A DNA stretch of 64,000 nucleotides from Tribonema minus (lineage: Eukaryota > Sar > Xanthophyceae > Tribonematales > Tribonemataceae), in contig JAFCMP010000067.1 in NCBI GenBank assembly GCA_017506865.1, forward strand, positions 124,001-188,000. Reading direction: 5' to 3'. The position numbers and the translations under genes are program-made. Position 1 is the stretch's first letter. Each line of letters begins with the position of its first letter. Positions 1 through 12,400 of this stretch are shown in pieces. The notes beneath the pieces were generated by a model that had not been told where the DNA came from, did no database searches, and was given only the letters and a program-made list of their open reading frames with translations.

Positions 1-332
1 AGGGACACGGGGAGGTCAGATGGCGGCGGCGCGCCGGGAGGAGCGCTGCGGTCCGTTTAGCGCACCCGGGGGGGGGGGGGCAGCGTGCGGCCAGCGCACG
101 ATCAGCGGCGCGCAGGACGCGGCATGGGAAATTGCTAGCGTGCTCTTGTGCCCAGAGGCCGCATGACGTCCGGCGCCGCTCTGAAGACATGTTCGACTTC
201 CGTGATAGAAATATCTGACATTGTGCGAAGCGCCACATGCGCTTTTTGTGACGTCTGGCGCAGGCACAAAAAACGTTTGGTTTCAGTGTTGGCGACAACT
301 GTGTGAAGCGCCACATGCGCGAGGTGACTCAC

Positions 333-432
333 CACAACACCGCGCGTGCCGTAGTCGTCGACCTCCACCACGAGCACGACGGAGCGCTTGAAGCACTCGT
401 CCGCCACCATCGGATGCGCGATCAGGTACGAC
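333..432 (-). CDS. DUF179 (YqgE/AlgH-like) protein, internal exon
   Basis: This 100-nt exon encodes one base plus 33 codons with the N-terminal signature of the DUF179 family: SYLIAHPMV, then FKRSVVLVVE, then DDYGTRGVVV. It compares with the family pattern (L-I-A-x-P, F-x-R-S/T-V-V-L-L, E-H-D, G-x-x-G-x-V-x-N). On the minus strand the acceptor is CAG at 433-435 and the donor GTGAGT at 327-332. Its phase matches the exon at 1057-1509 exactly (GG+G). The motif that should follow (N-R-P) must lie in an exon at or beyond the left edge and I could not place it. DUF179 proteins are bacterial in origin, plastid-associated in plants and algae, and of unknown biochemical function. The family call rests on a 33-residue stretch. 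Confidence 0.6.
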
Positions 433-831
433 CTGCAGCGTTGAGGCCAGCATACGCGGCAGCGGCGTCAGGGCACGCAACCAAATATTCATCGGTGCGC
501 ATCTGTACCCTCACCATGGGTCAACGCCTTGGCGGTGCACAATCCCTGCACAATTAAAAGTGAAATGTCGCCGAGCTGGGCAGGCTGGCGCTGCGGTATG
601 CTGCATACGGGCGGGCTGTGTCATGATACTGTCACACGATCCTACTCTTGGACGGTCACACGATCCTACTCTTGGACGCCATGACCATGCCTGCTGCTAG
701 GATGCTGCGCAGGCAACATCACCGCGTCAATAGAGCCGCATGTCGAAACTCGGCACACCAGCGGAGTGCACACATGCTCCCTTCGAAGAGTAACTGTTGC
801 TGTGTGAGGGACGTGCAGCCGCCGGCCGCGC

Positions 832-892
832 ACTCACCCCTTACGAGCGCGTCCAACGGCGCCACCGACTGCACCTTCTTGCTGTGCTGATG
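832..892 (-). repeat. Intronic copy of the 3' end and donor of exon 1057-1509
   Basis: On the minus strand this stretch reads SKKVQSVAPLDALV followed by GTGAGT, a diverged copy of SKNMESVAPLDVPV plus donor at 1051-1108. The intronic sequence after the donor is duplicated too (compare 800-835 with 1020-1050), so the unit is a tandem duplication spanning the splice junction. Related spacer sequence recurs around 900-1010. Confidence 0.75.
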
Positions 893-1056
893 GCGCGCAG
901 CGCATGTATGTATGCATGTACCAGTGTTGTCGCGTGAGAATGTGCCTTTGTTGTCGCGTGAGAGACGCACAGCTGCTGACGGCGGGCGGTGCGTGTACGC
1001 ATGTACCTCTACTTTCGAGTGAAAGACACGCAGCCGACAGTCCTGCGTGCACTCAC

Positions 1057-1509
1057 CCCGGTACCGGCACATCAAGCGGCGCCACAGACTCCATGTTCTT
1101 GCTGACGATGACGTGCGGCGGCCTGCTGGGCACGCCCAGCTGTTGCGCCCAGCCCCACGTGCCGCGCAGCAGCCGCAGCGCGGCGAACGCCGCGCCGAGG
1201 CGCGCCGTCGCCTCCCGCTCCGGCCCCTCCCACGCAGCGCCCCCCTCCCCGTGTTCCCCCACGGGCCTCCTGAATGCGTCTCCGACGTGCTTTGCGAATG
1301 ACCGCGTTATCGCCTCCGGGGTCGCAAAGCGCGCGGCGGTGGCCTGCGCGGTGTTGAGCGCCAGCGCGATCTCGTGCTCGTAGATGTGTTGGTGAGGCGG
1401 CGGGGGCGGCGGCGGGTCTTCATCGTACTGGCGGCGCCGCTGCTGCTGCGTGTCGTCGTGGATGATGAGGGCCTTGCCTGCCGGGCACCTGTCGAACTTC
1501 TTGGCGGAT
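1057..1509 (-). CDS. N-terminal exon of the DUF179-domain gene
   Basis: This is an open minus-strand frame of 151 codons between an acceptor (GTGCAG, exon start at 1509) and a strong GTGAGT donor (1051-1056). It begins near SAKKFDRCPAGKALIIHDD, has a Pro run, then a helical stretch with EIALALNTAQATAARFATP and GTWGWAQQLGVPS, and ends at MESVAPLDVPVPG. The last partial codon joins in phase to the DUF179 signature exon at 333-432. I do not recognise the N-terminal region; in a plastid-bearing cell it could be a linker after a transit peptide, but that is inference. The incoming phase (one base carried in) shows that at least one more exon lies upstream, toward 1510-2200, which I did not find. 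Confidence 0.55.
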
Positions 1510-2235
1510 CTGCACGGGTTCCAGGCAGCAGCGCGCATGCGGGAGCTCTTGTGTGCAGTGCGAATGTGGCGGCAGAGCCAAGCGCGCAGCAGAGGTGTTC
1601 CTTGTGTGTAGGGTGATAGTGTGCAGGGTGATCATCTGATCATGTTGTTGGTCATGCCCTCAGCATGACAACGTCCTGTTTGAAGAATTTGGTGAGCCTG
1701 CTGAGCAGGCGCCACTTGGTAGCATGCACAACGCCTTGTTCGTGCACTGTGCAGCACAGTTGCTCGGTTGTCTGCCAAAATGTGGTCGCGTCTTATGTGC
1801 AATGCCTGAAGCTCAGGCTGTCATGCGTTTATAGCAAAATGAGCTTGATGTTGACGGTTGGCGTATTAGTGCAGGTTGCTGTGCTGTTGCTATGAGCAAA
1901 TTTGACGTGTGTTTGCTGGGGACGCACTATGGCTAACCTGAGCAGGGCTCTAAACAGGGTGAGGCACACCTCCCTGTTCGGCGGCGGCATGTTTGACCTG
2001 TTGCAATTCGCGCAGCTATCCTGTTGCCAGTGCCCAGCGCTGTGGCACTCACTTCGATGAGACCTTCAAATAAAACTTCAAGTAAAACTTGAAGTAAGAC
2101 TTGAAGATCCTGCGAAGTGTGTGTGCGTGCTCCTGTCAGTGCGATACGCAGAAGTTGCCAGCGCAGCATCATCGCCTTAATCGTACATCATCGAAGGCCT
2201 GAGCGCAGAAGCTTGCACCGAGCCGAGGCAGAAAA
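1510..2235. other. Divergent intergenic region between the DUF179 and ASCC3-like genes
   Basis: No recognised gene. It should hold the promoter of the helicase gene and the missing first exon(s) and promoter of the minus-strand DUF179 gene. It is locally less GC-rich than the coding DNA. A cluster of alternating CTTCAAG/CTTGAAG heptamers lies at about 2062-2108. No TATA box is obvious. Confidence 0.4.
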
Positions 2236-5200
2236 ATGGGTGAAGGCAATCATGATTCCAGGCGACAAACAGTGACTGAGCTCTTAGCGCCCCGACTGTC
2301 GAGTCACTTGAGAAATCAGCAAGGCAGGCACTTTGAGCTCGATGCCGCACTATTGGAGCGCAGGAGGGTGCTGGCGGAGCAGCAACAGCAGCTAGCGCAG
2401 GCAGCTCAACCTTCTGTTCTGAACTGGAGAGAGTTCGCGGCTGGCCTGGACACCAGCGATGGTGTTGCTGCAAAGGCAAGATTGCATATGATTCTCAGCA
2501 TCGCAAATACACTCCGCACATACCCATGTATACAAAATTGAAAGTGCAAGGTGAGGCATTGTTCATTTTCAACATCGTAAACTCGTGCTCTGACACACAA
2601 CGGCGCTCGCGGCACTTCCGCGCACCGCGCCCTCCCCCTCTCACTTGCATCGCCGCTCGCCTCCACGCGCGCACCCACCCCTCAGGCGGCGCGCAACACC
2701 CTCACAGACTTCGTGCGGCTGGCGGCGGACGTCGCGCAGGGCGGCGCCTTCGCGGAGGCGGACCGCACCCTCTTCGCGGCGCTCACCGCGGGCGACGGCG
2801 CGGCGCGGCAGGCGCGCCGCGAGCTCGAGGCGGCGGTCGGCCACGTGGACGCCGCCAAGTGGAAGCGCCTCGTGGCCGCGGCGAGGGAGCTGCAGGCGTG
2901 GCGCGCGGCGCGGCAGCGCGAGAAGGCGGCGGCCTCTGGCGCCGCCGCTGCTGCCGCCGCAGAGCAGCAGGAGTGGGGCCTGGATCTGGACATTGATGTC
3001 ACGCCGCGCGAGCTGCCGCGCGACGACGCCGCGCTCATCGCCAGGCTCGATGCGCTGCTGGCGTCCGCTGGCGACGAGCCTCCGCCGCCCGCTGCCGCCG
3101 CCGCCGCGGCGCCGCCGCCGCCGCCACCAGAGCCGCAGCCCACCCGCGCCGCTGCACCCAGCGCCGGCGGCGCCACAGCAACGTGGCTGTTGGAGCGCTG
3201 CGCGGCGCACGCGGCGCTGGGCCTGTCCGCGCTGCCGCCGCGCGACCTCGCGTCGTCGATCCTCGGCGCGGCGCACGCGGCCGGCGGCGACGCGCACGCG
3301 CTGCAGGGGCCGCTGTTCGACCTGCTGGGGGAGGCGGGGCTGGAGCTGGTGATGGAGGTGCTGGAGCGCGCGACTGCGCTAGCGGGCGTAGATGCGTTGG
3401 AACTGGAGGCAACGGCGGGCCGCAGGGGCGGCGGCGCGGCAGCCGCGCTGCAGCCGCGGCGGACGGCGCCTCCGCCGCAGGCGCGCGCGGGTCCCACGTG
3501 AGTGCCCTTGTTGCGTACGGTATTGAATGCTTCAATTGGAGGCGCTGAGTTTGGGTGGTGGCTCTCGCTCATCGCATCGTGTTGGATGTCGAGAAGCGCA
3601 CAAAGCGCGGACGGAGTGTGCTGAGACAAGCGCTCGCCGCCAGCGCTGTTGCAGGAATAAGCGCGGCCAGCGAGCCGCAGCCAGCTGCAGCGAGCCCTGT
3701 GGCACGGCACGGCGGCGGAGAATGAGACTGCGTACACAGCCGGTGCGCCGGCGCTTGGAGAGCGTGTTGCGGTGCTACGCCGTCTGGGCGCTGTTGCTTG
3801 ATGCAGCATGATGGAAGTAGTCACCATGGCGACATCTGCGTTGTGGCGACAGCTGCGTTGCGAGCCCAATGCAAAAGCCAGTAACCCTGCAGCAGGGACG
3901 CGCCTGCTGGCACTGCGGGCTCTTGCTTTGGCAATGAGGTGTGCCGTGGCCGCTGGGCGCATGGCGTCGCTACAAACCGCTCTGCGCGGCGCTGCGGGGG
4001 GCACAGTCGTCTGAGCGCTGCTGCTCAATGCTGCAGCACGCTGGGAGCAACGCTGACAGCGGCAGCTGCTGCCGCGGGCAAAGCGAGAGCTGTCAGTGGA
4101 CGCCGTTTGCGCGACGTATGCAGCGGCAAAATGCGTGATTGATGTGATACGAGCAAGCGTCTTGGGGCGCCGCACGCCTGCGCAGACACCGTAGGCACAT
4201 GCAGTGTAGGATAGGTTAGTGTCATGGAATCGCATCAAAAGATCGTAGAGCAAGGCGTGGTCAGCCGCAAATGGCTTCCACCAATAAACTTCATAGTCCG
4301 TCACAACATGCTGGAGTGCCACGCGTCCGCCGGGCTTGCAGCGCCGGCGCGCTTCACGGCGTCGACGACCTGTGCCAAAAGTGCGCGGCGGCTGTAACTG
4401 TCCCCTGACACTTTGATGCTGAGCACTGATGCAGTCTGCGCGCAGTTGCGCCGTTTACGCTGACTCGAGCTTAAGTGCGTGTTGTTGTCGTGGTGTCTGT
4501 CGCGGATCTCGCAGCGTGGGGGCGCAGATCACCATCAAGACCACGTCCGAGATCGAAGCGGAGAAGCAGTGGCGCAAGGTGAGCCCGCAATTCAAGATTG
4601 CTGAGCGTCTTCTACTCTGACGTACAACGTTGACTTTCGTATGCATTTATTAGCTTCTGTGTTGCACGTAGTTGTGCGTGCAGGGGTTTTGCGCTCATTG
4701 ACCCCCTGCCTGCCCATGCAGTCGCATGTCGGTGCTGTCGCAACTTGCAAGTTCGTCTGCGCCAGGCAGAACCACACCAACCTTTCACCAACAAGGCCGC
4801 CGACATGCAGACTCGGGACCCGCAGCATGCACAGAAACAACAGCTCAGCCCATCTTGAAACTGTCCTGTTTTCTGCAGTCCAGGACAGCGCGCGCGCGTC
4901 ATCGCAGCGTGCGCCGTTTCACCGTCGTCGCTGGCCACCAACCACTCCGCAAGGGCAGAGCGCTCCGCGCACGCTCGCTGCCGCCGCCGCCGTTTCCATC
5001 GGCATCGCCACGTAACTGCCGGCACAGCGCTGACGTCAACGCCTCCCCCCCTTCCCCCTCTCTCCCCTCGCCGCAGGAGCAAAAGCGTCAGGGCAAGGCC
5101 GCCGCCGCCGCCGCTGCAGCGGGCGCGCCAGCGGGCGTGCCCGACTGGCTCCAGGCCATCGGCTTCGACGAGCAGTACCTCGCGCAGGAGAGGGCGCTGG

Positions 5201-6403
5201 GGCTGCAGGGCGGGGCGCTGCCCCCGGGGTACCGGTACGACCCAGGTGGGTGTGGAACTCTCTTCAGCAGCCAACAACATCAAACATTCCATCCAGTATA
5301 TTCGAGCCATGCATACACAGATGAGGTGGTGATCCGCACGATACCGTGGTCTCCCGCGACAAGCGACGGGGCCTGCGCCACGCGCGTATCGCACGCAGCA
5401 GCCAAGTTGCTGTTGAAGCTGGCCTTCGCCGGGGTACCGGTACGACCCAGGTGGGTGACGCTCGTCGCTGTGTGCTGCGCCTGGTGTCCTTCGCAGGTTG
5501 TTTCGCGAACAGTATCACGCCACCGCAAAGATGAAACACAGACTCACATCTTTTCGCAAACAAAAAAACAACACCTCATAACCCAGGCCGCCCAGGCGCT
5601 GACTGGTAGTCTATCCCCGTGACGTTCGCCGGGCCTTGCCGTAATGCGGTGTGCCGCCGAAGGGGCGAGAGCGCGGCGCACGGCGGAGCGGGGCTGCTGA
5701 CAAGGGCGCTGGTGCCGCCACCGCTGCTGCGAGGGCAAAGTGCTTCCGGGGGCGCAGCGCGCGCTCCTCTTGTCGTGCGGGTGACGGCGGCATGCGTGTC
5801 GCGTGCGGACACGCGCGATGCAGTCCGAGCGCTGCCAGCGCCGCCGTCGCACCCTCCTCTCCGTGGCGCGTCCTCGCACCACCGTTGCCGCAGGCGAGCG
5901 CGCCTGCACAACGGAACAGCGGCGCCAACTGCAACCCCCGCATGCGTGCGTACACGATTCTGAAACAGCATCCGTGACTGAACCCCCGCACTTCCAGTGG
6001 GTGCAGGCCCAGCGCGGCACACCCTCCCCTCCATACCCGCAGAGCTGGTGGTCCTGGCCCCGGAAGGCACGCGAGAGTACCACGAGCAGCGCGGCGGCCT
6101 GCCGACTGCGCCCGCCGCATGCTCGCACACACAGTTTTGAGACAGCGTCTGTGGCTGAACCCCCCCCCCCCCCCCCCCCCCCTTCCCCATTTCAAACACA
6201 GAACTGGGGGTCCTGGCCCCGGAGGGCACGCGCGAGTACCACGAGCAGCGCGGCGGCCTGCCCGCGGACGCCACCAAGACGGTCGTGCCGGGCGAGTACG
6301 AGGAGGTACACATCCCAGCGCGCAAGCGCAGCAGCGCTCAGCTCGACACGTCGCGCCTCGTCCCCGTCGCCGCGCTCGAGCCGTGGGCGCAGACCGCCTT
6401 CCA
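2236..6403 (+). CDS. ASCC3: ASCC3-like part 1: N-terminal region, exons 1-5
   Basis: Exons: 2236-2475, 2686-3497, 4515-4578, 5077-5245, 6202-6403 (residues 1 to about 495). Exon 1 is helical and Gln-rich with [11 protein letters not shown] resembling the LTWKKIIKFLN segment of animal ASCC3; its GC donor (AAG|GCAAGA) is chosen because it alone gives an in-phase join before the stop at 2539. Exon 2 carries a Pro/Ala-rich insert and [19 protein letters not shown], matching ELLGPEGLELIEKLL of the family. Exon 3 ([20 protein letters not shown]) matches the QVTIQSEQEKQL block. Exon 5 carries [11 protein letters not shown] and [11 protein letters not shown], the conserved lead-in to the first helicase domain. 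Exon 1 boundaries are the least certain in the gene. Confidence 0.88.
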
Positions 6404-9400
6404 GTGAGTGCGCGAGCGCGCAAACGCATACCTGGCTTTATGTACAAGTAAACATATGTGTGTATGTTTCGATTGCGGCGGCGACGCCGCGTGCGCACTC
6501 CTCCCTGCACGGCGCCAGCGGCGCAGTCGCGCAGCCATTTCGCAAAGCTTGCTCAGTCGCAGCGTCACCACTGATGCGTGTCCCCTACCCACACACACAG
6601 CACTGCACGACGAATGGACTGACATTTGGCCCTGTGCCCCATCGTCGCCGCGCGCGTGCGCGTGCAGGGGCACCAAGCGTCTCAACTCGATGCAGTCGCA
6701 GGTGTTCGAAGTCGCCTACAACAGCGCTCAGAACATGCTGGTGTGCGCGCCAACGGGCGCGGGCAAGACCAACGTGGCCATGCTCGCGCTGCTGCAGCTG
6801 GTGAGTGCTCATACTCCCTACACCTTCATGCCAAAACATTGTACTTGAGGGGGGGTATCGAGTGGTGACGCTGGCGTCGTGGCGTGCTGTTGTGCGGAAG
6901 CATCCGACTCACACAAGTCGGCACTCTACCGATCACGTCCTTGTCGTTTTCCAGACGTGCACGGAGGCGGCTGCCGCTGCAACGCGCGGTCCTCAGGGTT
7001 AGGGCCAGGGTTGAGCAAGATGACCGCTCTGCCTACGACCGCATGCAAGAGGGCCACTGCACGATGCGTTTACTGATGCTGCTGCGGTCGGACAATGCGC
7101 AGCAGCGTCGCCTTGTGCGGCATGTGACGTGTGCGTACTGCTCGCACACGTCGCAGCTCCTCAGAAAGACAGCGGCGCACGGCGCGTCACGAGCACGCTG
7201 CTGGCGCATGTTGCGGATGCGATGCCCTGCCGCCGAGATGTCGGTACATGACAGCCGCTCTTGTCCATGCTGACCTAGGGACAGAATTAGGGTCAGGCGC
7301 TGGCGCCAGCTATGCACCACGCAGTGCAGTCACCGCACAGCACAAACATCCGCATCGTGTCGTGATAGGTACCGTCAGATGATGATGTGGCATGTATTGT
7401 CATCAGCTTATGGTCTGGAGCGACGGGTGCCGCACTTTGCCCGCGCACTTGGCGTTGGTTGCTGGCCGGCATGCAGTGCAGCGCCCTCGCAGCGAATCTG
7501 CAGCAACGCAAAGTCTGCGGATTCATTGCCGACTGCTGACATGACACACCAGCTCGCTCGCTTAATGTCGCCTGTGCTGGGTGCTGCGCTGCATGATTTT
7601 TGCCCCCGAGTGCTTGACAGTGTTGCGAGTGCTCAACATCACCTACAACTTGTGGTGCCGGCGGCGGTTGTAGCCGTCTCTGGGAACTTGGCGCTCTTTC
7701 CTGCCACTTTTTTGCATGCCAGCCACCGGCAATCTGGTGTGTTTCACGACATAGTAGAGTCTGGTATAACATTGGCTTCTGAGTGCGCACAGCAGCCACG
7801 CTTGGCTGTGCTACTTAACTGTACTTAACTGACAGCATCGCTAGTTCAACTTGTACCTTGCGGAGCGCTGCACTGATATGAGACACACGTGCATGAGGTG
7901 CGATGACGCTGAATCGCCTCCGCACACACATGTCAACTGACGGCTGTGCACTCGTTTTCGCCCCCATTGGCGGTTTCGCAGGTGAAACGGCACATGCACA
8001 ATGGGCGCGTGGACCGACATGGCCTCAAGGCCGTATACGTGGCCCCCATGAAGGTACGTCAATTTACATGATGTATCCCCCCCCTCCTTCGTCGGCTGCC
8101 TGTGGCATGCACACGCACTCCGCCCTTCAGCCGTAGCTTGATGCTGGTTTTACTTTAGCCATTTTGTACCGGTGAATCGCACTGTTGATCCTGTGGTTGC
8201 CTTGGGGCAGCGACATGAGGAGCGCTTGTCACTTCGCACTGCACGCATTGGTTTGCTGCGTGTGCCGCACTGTGCGCACGATCACGACCGTGGCGCGTGT
8301 CGGTCGCACTCTCGTGCCGCCGCCACCAGCGTGCGGACCTGCGCTAGCTGCAGCATTGGGGTTGGGATCGGGGTTAGGCGCCAGGGGTTGTCCGCGTACC
8401 GAAGTCTGCGCTGCTGCCGGTGCTTGCCGCTGCGTCCCAGCGTGCTGCGTCGATGGTGACGCGCGCTGCGGACTGCAACCTGTCGCTGGCGCGTTCAGCG
8501 GCGTTGTTCACGTCCAGAGCGTTTATTCTGCAGTGCCAAGCGCAGGGCATCAATACGTATATGTATATATATATGAATGATCTCCAGTACATCTTTGCCT
8601 CTACGGAATCCATGCAACCAGATCAGTCACGCGTTCGCTGCTCTTAGCTGCTCCCACTCGGACGCTGGCTGAGGGCCGGCGGCCCTAGCGTTAATGTCAG
8701 GCCAGCAGCGGCGGCCTTGGGGCCTCGCAGCAAAATGTAACAAGGGCAACGCTCGCAATTGCCTCATTGTCTTCTGCTGGTGATAAGGTGGTTTGTGAAT
8801 ACGCTCTGCCTTTCCTTGTGTGCTATCATCCGCTGCTGGTGAGGTGCTGAACGCTTGCCTTTGCCGCGTGTGCTGGTTGTTCCCGCGCAGGCGCTCGCGC
8901 AGGAGGTCGTTGCCAAGTTCAGCCAGCGCCTCAAGCCGCTGGGCCTCGTCGTCAAGGAGTACACGGGCGACATGCAGCTCACCAGGGCGGAGGTATGTAA
9001 GTAGGTTTCGCGCGTACATACAACATCTCGCGTACATGTTGTAGTATGTTATGCCGCAAAAGCATACTCAGACCAGTGTTGAGGCACCGCACCTCACCAG
9101 GGCAGAAGTTTGTGCACATGAATGATGCTTACCGGATTACACAGACGAGCGATGAGGCACGCCGCAGCGCTCTGCTGCGCGTGAATGCGCTGCGCCGCGC
9201 TCGGCGGTGCGTGGCACGCCCACGTCCTCTGAGCTGTGTAGAGCGCTCCATTCTGTCGCTTCTCCAATGCAGACGCCGCTAGTGGTCTGGGTGGAGTGTG
9301 GTGTTGCTGTGACCTCATGCGGCGCCGTCAGGGGTGCGCTGTCGACTGCTGGGGGTGAACTTCAACAACTGCTGCCGTAGGTGACGCACGTCCGCGCGTG

Positions 9401-12400
9401 CCAGCATAAGCGCACGGCGCCTCCGTCACTCACTTCTGAGCGCTGAGCGCGCAAAAAAAAGCTGTTGTAACCGCCGCAGCGTCGTACCAGCGGGTTTCAT
9501 TGCAGGCGGGAGAGTTCTCAAGCAGGTGCACCACGCCAACATCATGTCACCTAGAGCTCTACGATCTTTTGATTCGTTTTCATCATGGCCACACGCCCGA
9601 AATGTGGTTCGCATAGGCATGAGTTCCGTAAGCGACTGCCCCATGTCGCCGCTCTCATGCCCAGAAGTGGGACGCACAGGCATGAGTGCAAGGAGCGACT
9701 GACTGACTGACTGACCCGTGTCTCTGCTCTGATGCCCTGCAGGTGGAGGACGCCAACGTGGTGGTCACCACGCCCGAGAAGTGGGACGTCGTGACGCGCA
9801 AGGGCGGCGACGGCGCGCTTGTGTCGTCCGTCGGGCTGCTGCTCATCGACGAGGTGCGTCACGCTTGAAGAAGCGCTTGAAGTATCGAGGCGTGGCATCT
9901 ACGAGTGGAGTCCGCCGGTAGCGCGCTGCGCGTGCTCCGATGCACCGGTTAGATGCTGCGGTCAGGTGCTGCTGCTTGAAGCCTGTGCGCTGCCGCAAAT
10001 TCTGCTGCCCCGAGCACTGCCGCTTGCGCTGCTGCTGCATGGCCCGAACCCGAGCCCTGCCACGCCATGACCGCCGCCTCTCGCGCGCCGGGCGCGCCCG
10101 CTGACGGACAACAGGGGCGCCGCGGCTCACAACAGCCTCATATGATGCGCGCGTGCTGGTACGACATACGATGCTTGAGCGCTGCTGCTCATTACATGTA
10201 TACGGTGTCTTCGCGCTACTGCGCTTTATTATGCCTGAGCACTCATCTTCATGCTCTTTGCTTGAGTGCTGCTGCTTGATGTTTAGTAGTATACAATATC
10301 CAAGCGCTGCTGCATGAACTGGTGTTTGAGCACGACCACTTGCCCCCCCCGCCCCCCCCCCAGGTGCACCTGCTCGCGGACGAGCGCGGCGCCGTCATCG
10401 AAAGCGTCGTCGCGCGCACGCGCCGCATGGTGGAGTCCTCGCAGCGCTTTGTGCGCATCGTCGGACTCTCGGCGACGCTCCCCAACTACAAGGACGTCGC
10501 CGCGTTCCTGCAGGTGCGCGCGAGCCTACCTACCCTTGAGTTTGAACTAGGGTTAGGTGTAGGGCTCCTAACTCTATCCCTAACCCTGTCGGCAACGCTC
10601 CCCAACTACAAGGACGTCGCCGCGTTCCTGCAGGTGCGCGCGTGAATGCATGCGTGCATGCCTACCCTTGCGTTAGGGTCAGGCTTGGGGCCAAACCCTA
10701 ACTTGTGCTAGGGTTAGGGTTAGGCCTCATCGTGACCCATGGGGGTAGAGTGAGAGGTTAGGCCTAATCTTAGGGTTCGAGTTCGGGTTAGAGGTAGTGT
10801 GGTAGCATCGCGTGTCCCCTATGCTTGGGGCTTGCTGAGCAGTTAAAAGTGGGAGCGTCACCTGCCTTGCATGCACTTGCACAATTTAAACACGCTTGCA
10901 CGGTATCTGGTGGTAGGGCGTCTCCTTGCTGGCCAGTGGGCCTTCTGGGGGGCCGAGAGGCCCCGCGCCTCAACATTAGGGGTTAAGCCTAAACCTAAAC
11001 CTAACCCTGTCGGTGACGCGGCTACGAGGGTGTCGCCACCTTCCTGCGGGATTCGTATGCACACCTGCCCTGCGGCCACGGCGACGAGAGGGCTGCCTTC
11101 AGCACCGGCGTCGAATGGCAATGAGCTGGCTTCTGTAAGCGTTGATATCGTTGCCGGATCTCCGACAGCAGCGCTGCGAGCGCCGTCGCTCGCGCGCGCA
11201 CGGCGCTCTTCATTGTGCTCGCGCTGCCGCCGTCGCCGCCTGCTGAGCGCTCGTGCGCAGAGCGACTTGCCGCCAACCCTTGCTGAAGTGAATTGTGCTA
11301 ATTTGTCGGCGCCAGCCGCCCCCTCTGCCTGACCCTCACCTAACCTTGGCATACACGTACTCCAATTGTGCAGACGTGGCATTGCGTCATCTCAGCTGCT
11401 CTCATGACGACATTGTACTTTCACTGCGCTTTGTTCGTCAACAGACGCTCGTAAGGTGCCTGCATCACCAGCATCAGGTGCTTGTTAGATGCTTGAATTA
11501 CCAGCACGGTTTGGCGTGATGCGCGCGCAGGTGCGCGTCGGCGACGGCGGCGGCCTGTTGACCTCTGTAGTGCTTCAATGAAAGGACCTACTTCTCTTGT
11601 TTCCAAATCACCTGTTATATCCTTTTGATGCCTGAACTACCGGCGCGACGCGGCGCGACAGCACGCACAGGTGCGCGTCGGCGACGGCGGCGGCCTGTTG
11701 GCCTCTGTAGTCCTTCAACGAAAGCACCCACATCTCCAATTTCTTGATCATCTCTTCTATCCATTTGACGCCTGAATTACCGGCGCGACGTGGCGTGATG
11801 CGCGCGCACGCAGGTGCGCGTCAGCGATGGCGGCCTGTTGATCTCTGTAGCGCGTCAATGAAAGGACCTACTTTCCCTATATCTATATCATCTTTTATAT
11901 CCTTTTGACGCCTGAACTACTGGCGTGATATGCATGTGCGCGCGCAGGTGCGCGTCGACGACGGCGGCGGCCTCTTCTACTTTGGCCCCGAGCACCGCCC
12001 CGTGCCGCTCGACCAGACGTTCATCGGCGTCGTGGAGAAGCAGCGCATGCGCCAGATCGCCAAGCTCAACGCGATCGCGTTCGAGCGCGCCGTGCAGTCG
12101 GTGCGCGTCGGGCACCAGGTCATGGTCTTCGTGCACGCGCGCAAGGACACGGTGCGCACCGCGCAGGCGCTGCTGGAGCTCGCGGCGCGCGAGGGGAACC
12201 CCGATGTGAGCGCTGTCACGCGCGCGTTGCTGCGTAATTGCTGTTAGTTGAGTTGTTTATCATCGCTCAGGGCGCGAGAAAGCCCAGGTGGTTTGCTCAT
12301 CTTCGCAAAGGGCGCAAAGAGGGCCCAGGTGGTTTGATGTCGAGCTCGCTGTGTCAAGCGCGCCACCACAATTCACATGTGCCTTGTGACAACGTGCCTC

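Noticed and set aside
2682..4322. 546-codon minus-strand ORF
   Set aside because: Ala/Ser-rich shadow of exon 2, which has family support on the plus strand, extended by GC-rich sequence lacking stops.
6043..6107. 6043 as the true exon 5 acceptor
   Set aside because: The copy runs into stop codons after about 30 residues, while 6202 leads through the full conserved block in phase.
11521..11947. CRISPR-like array
   Set aside because: Units of about 140 nt repeat along their whole length with no unique spacers, and the repeat contains an exon start; the genome is eukaryotic.
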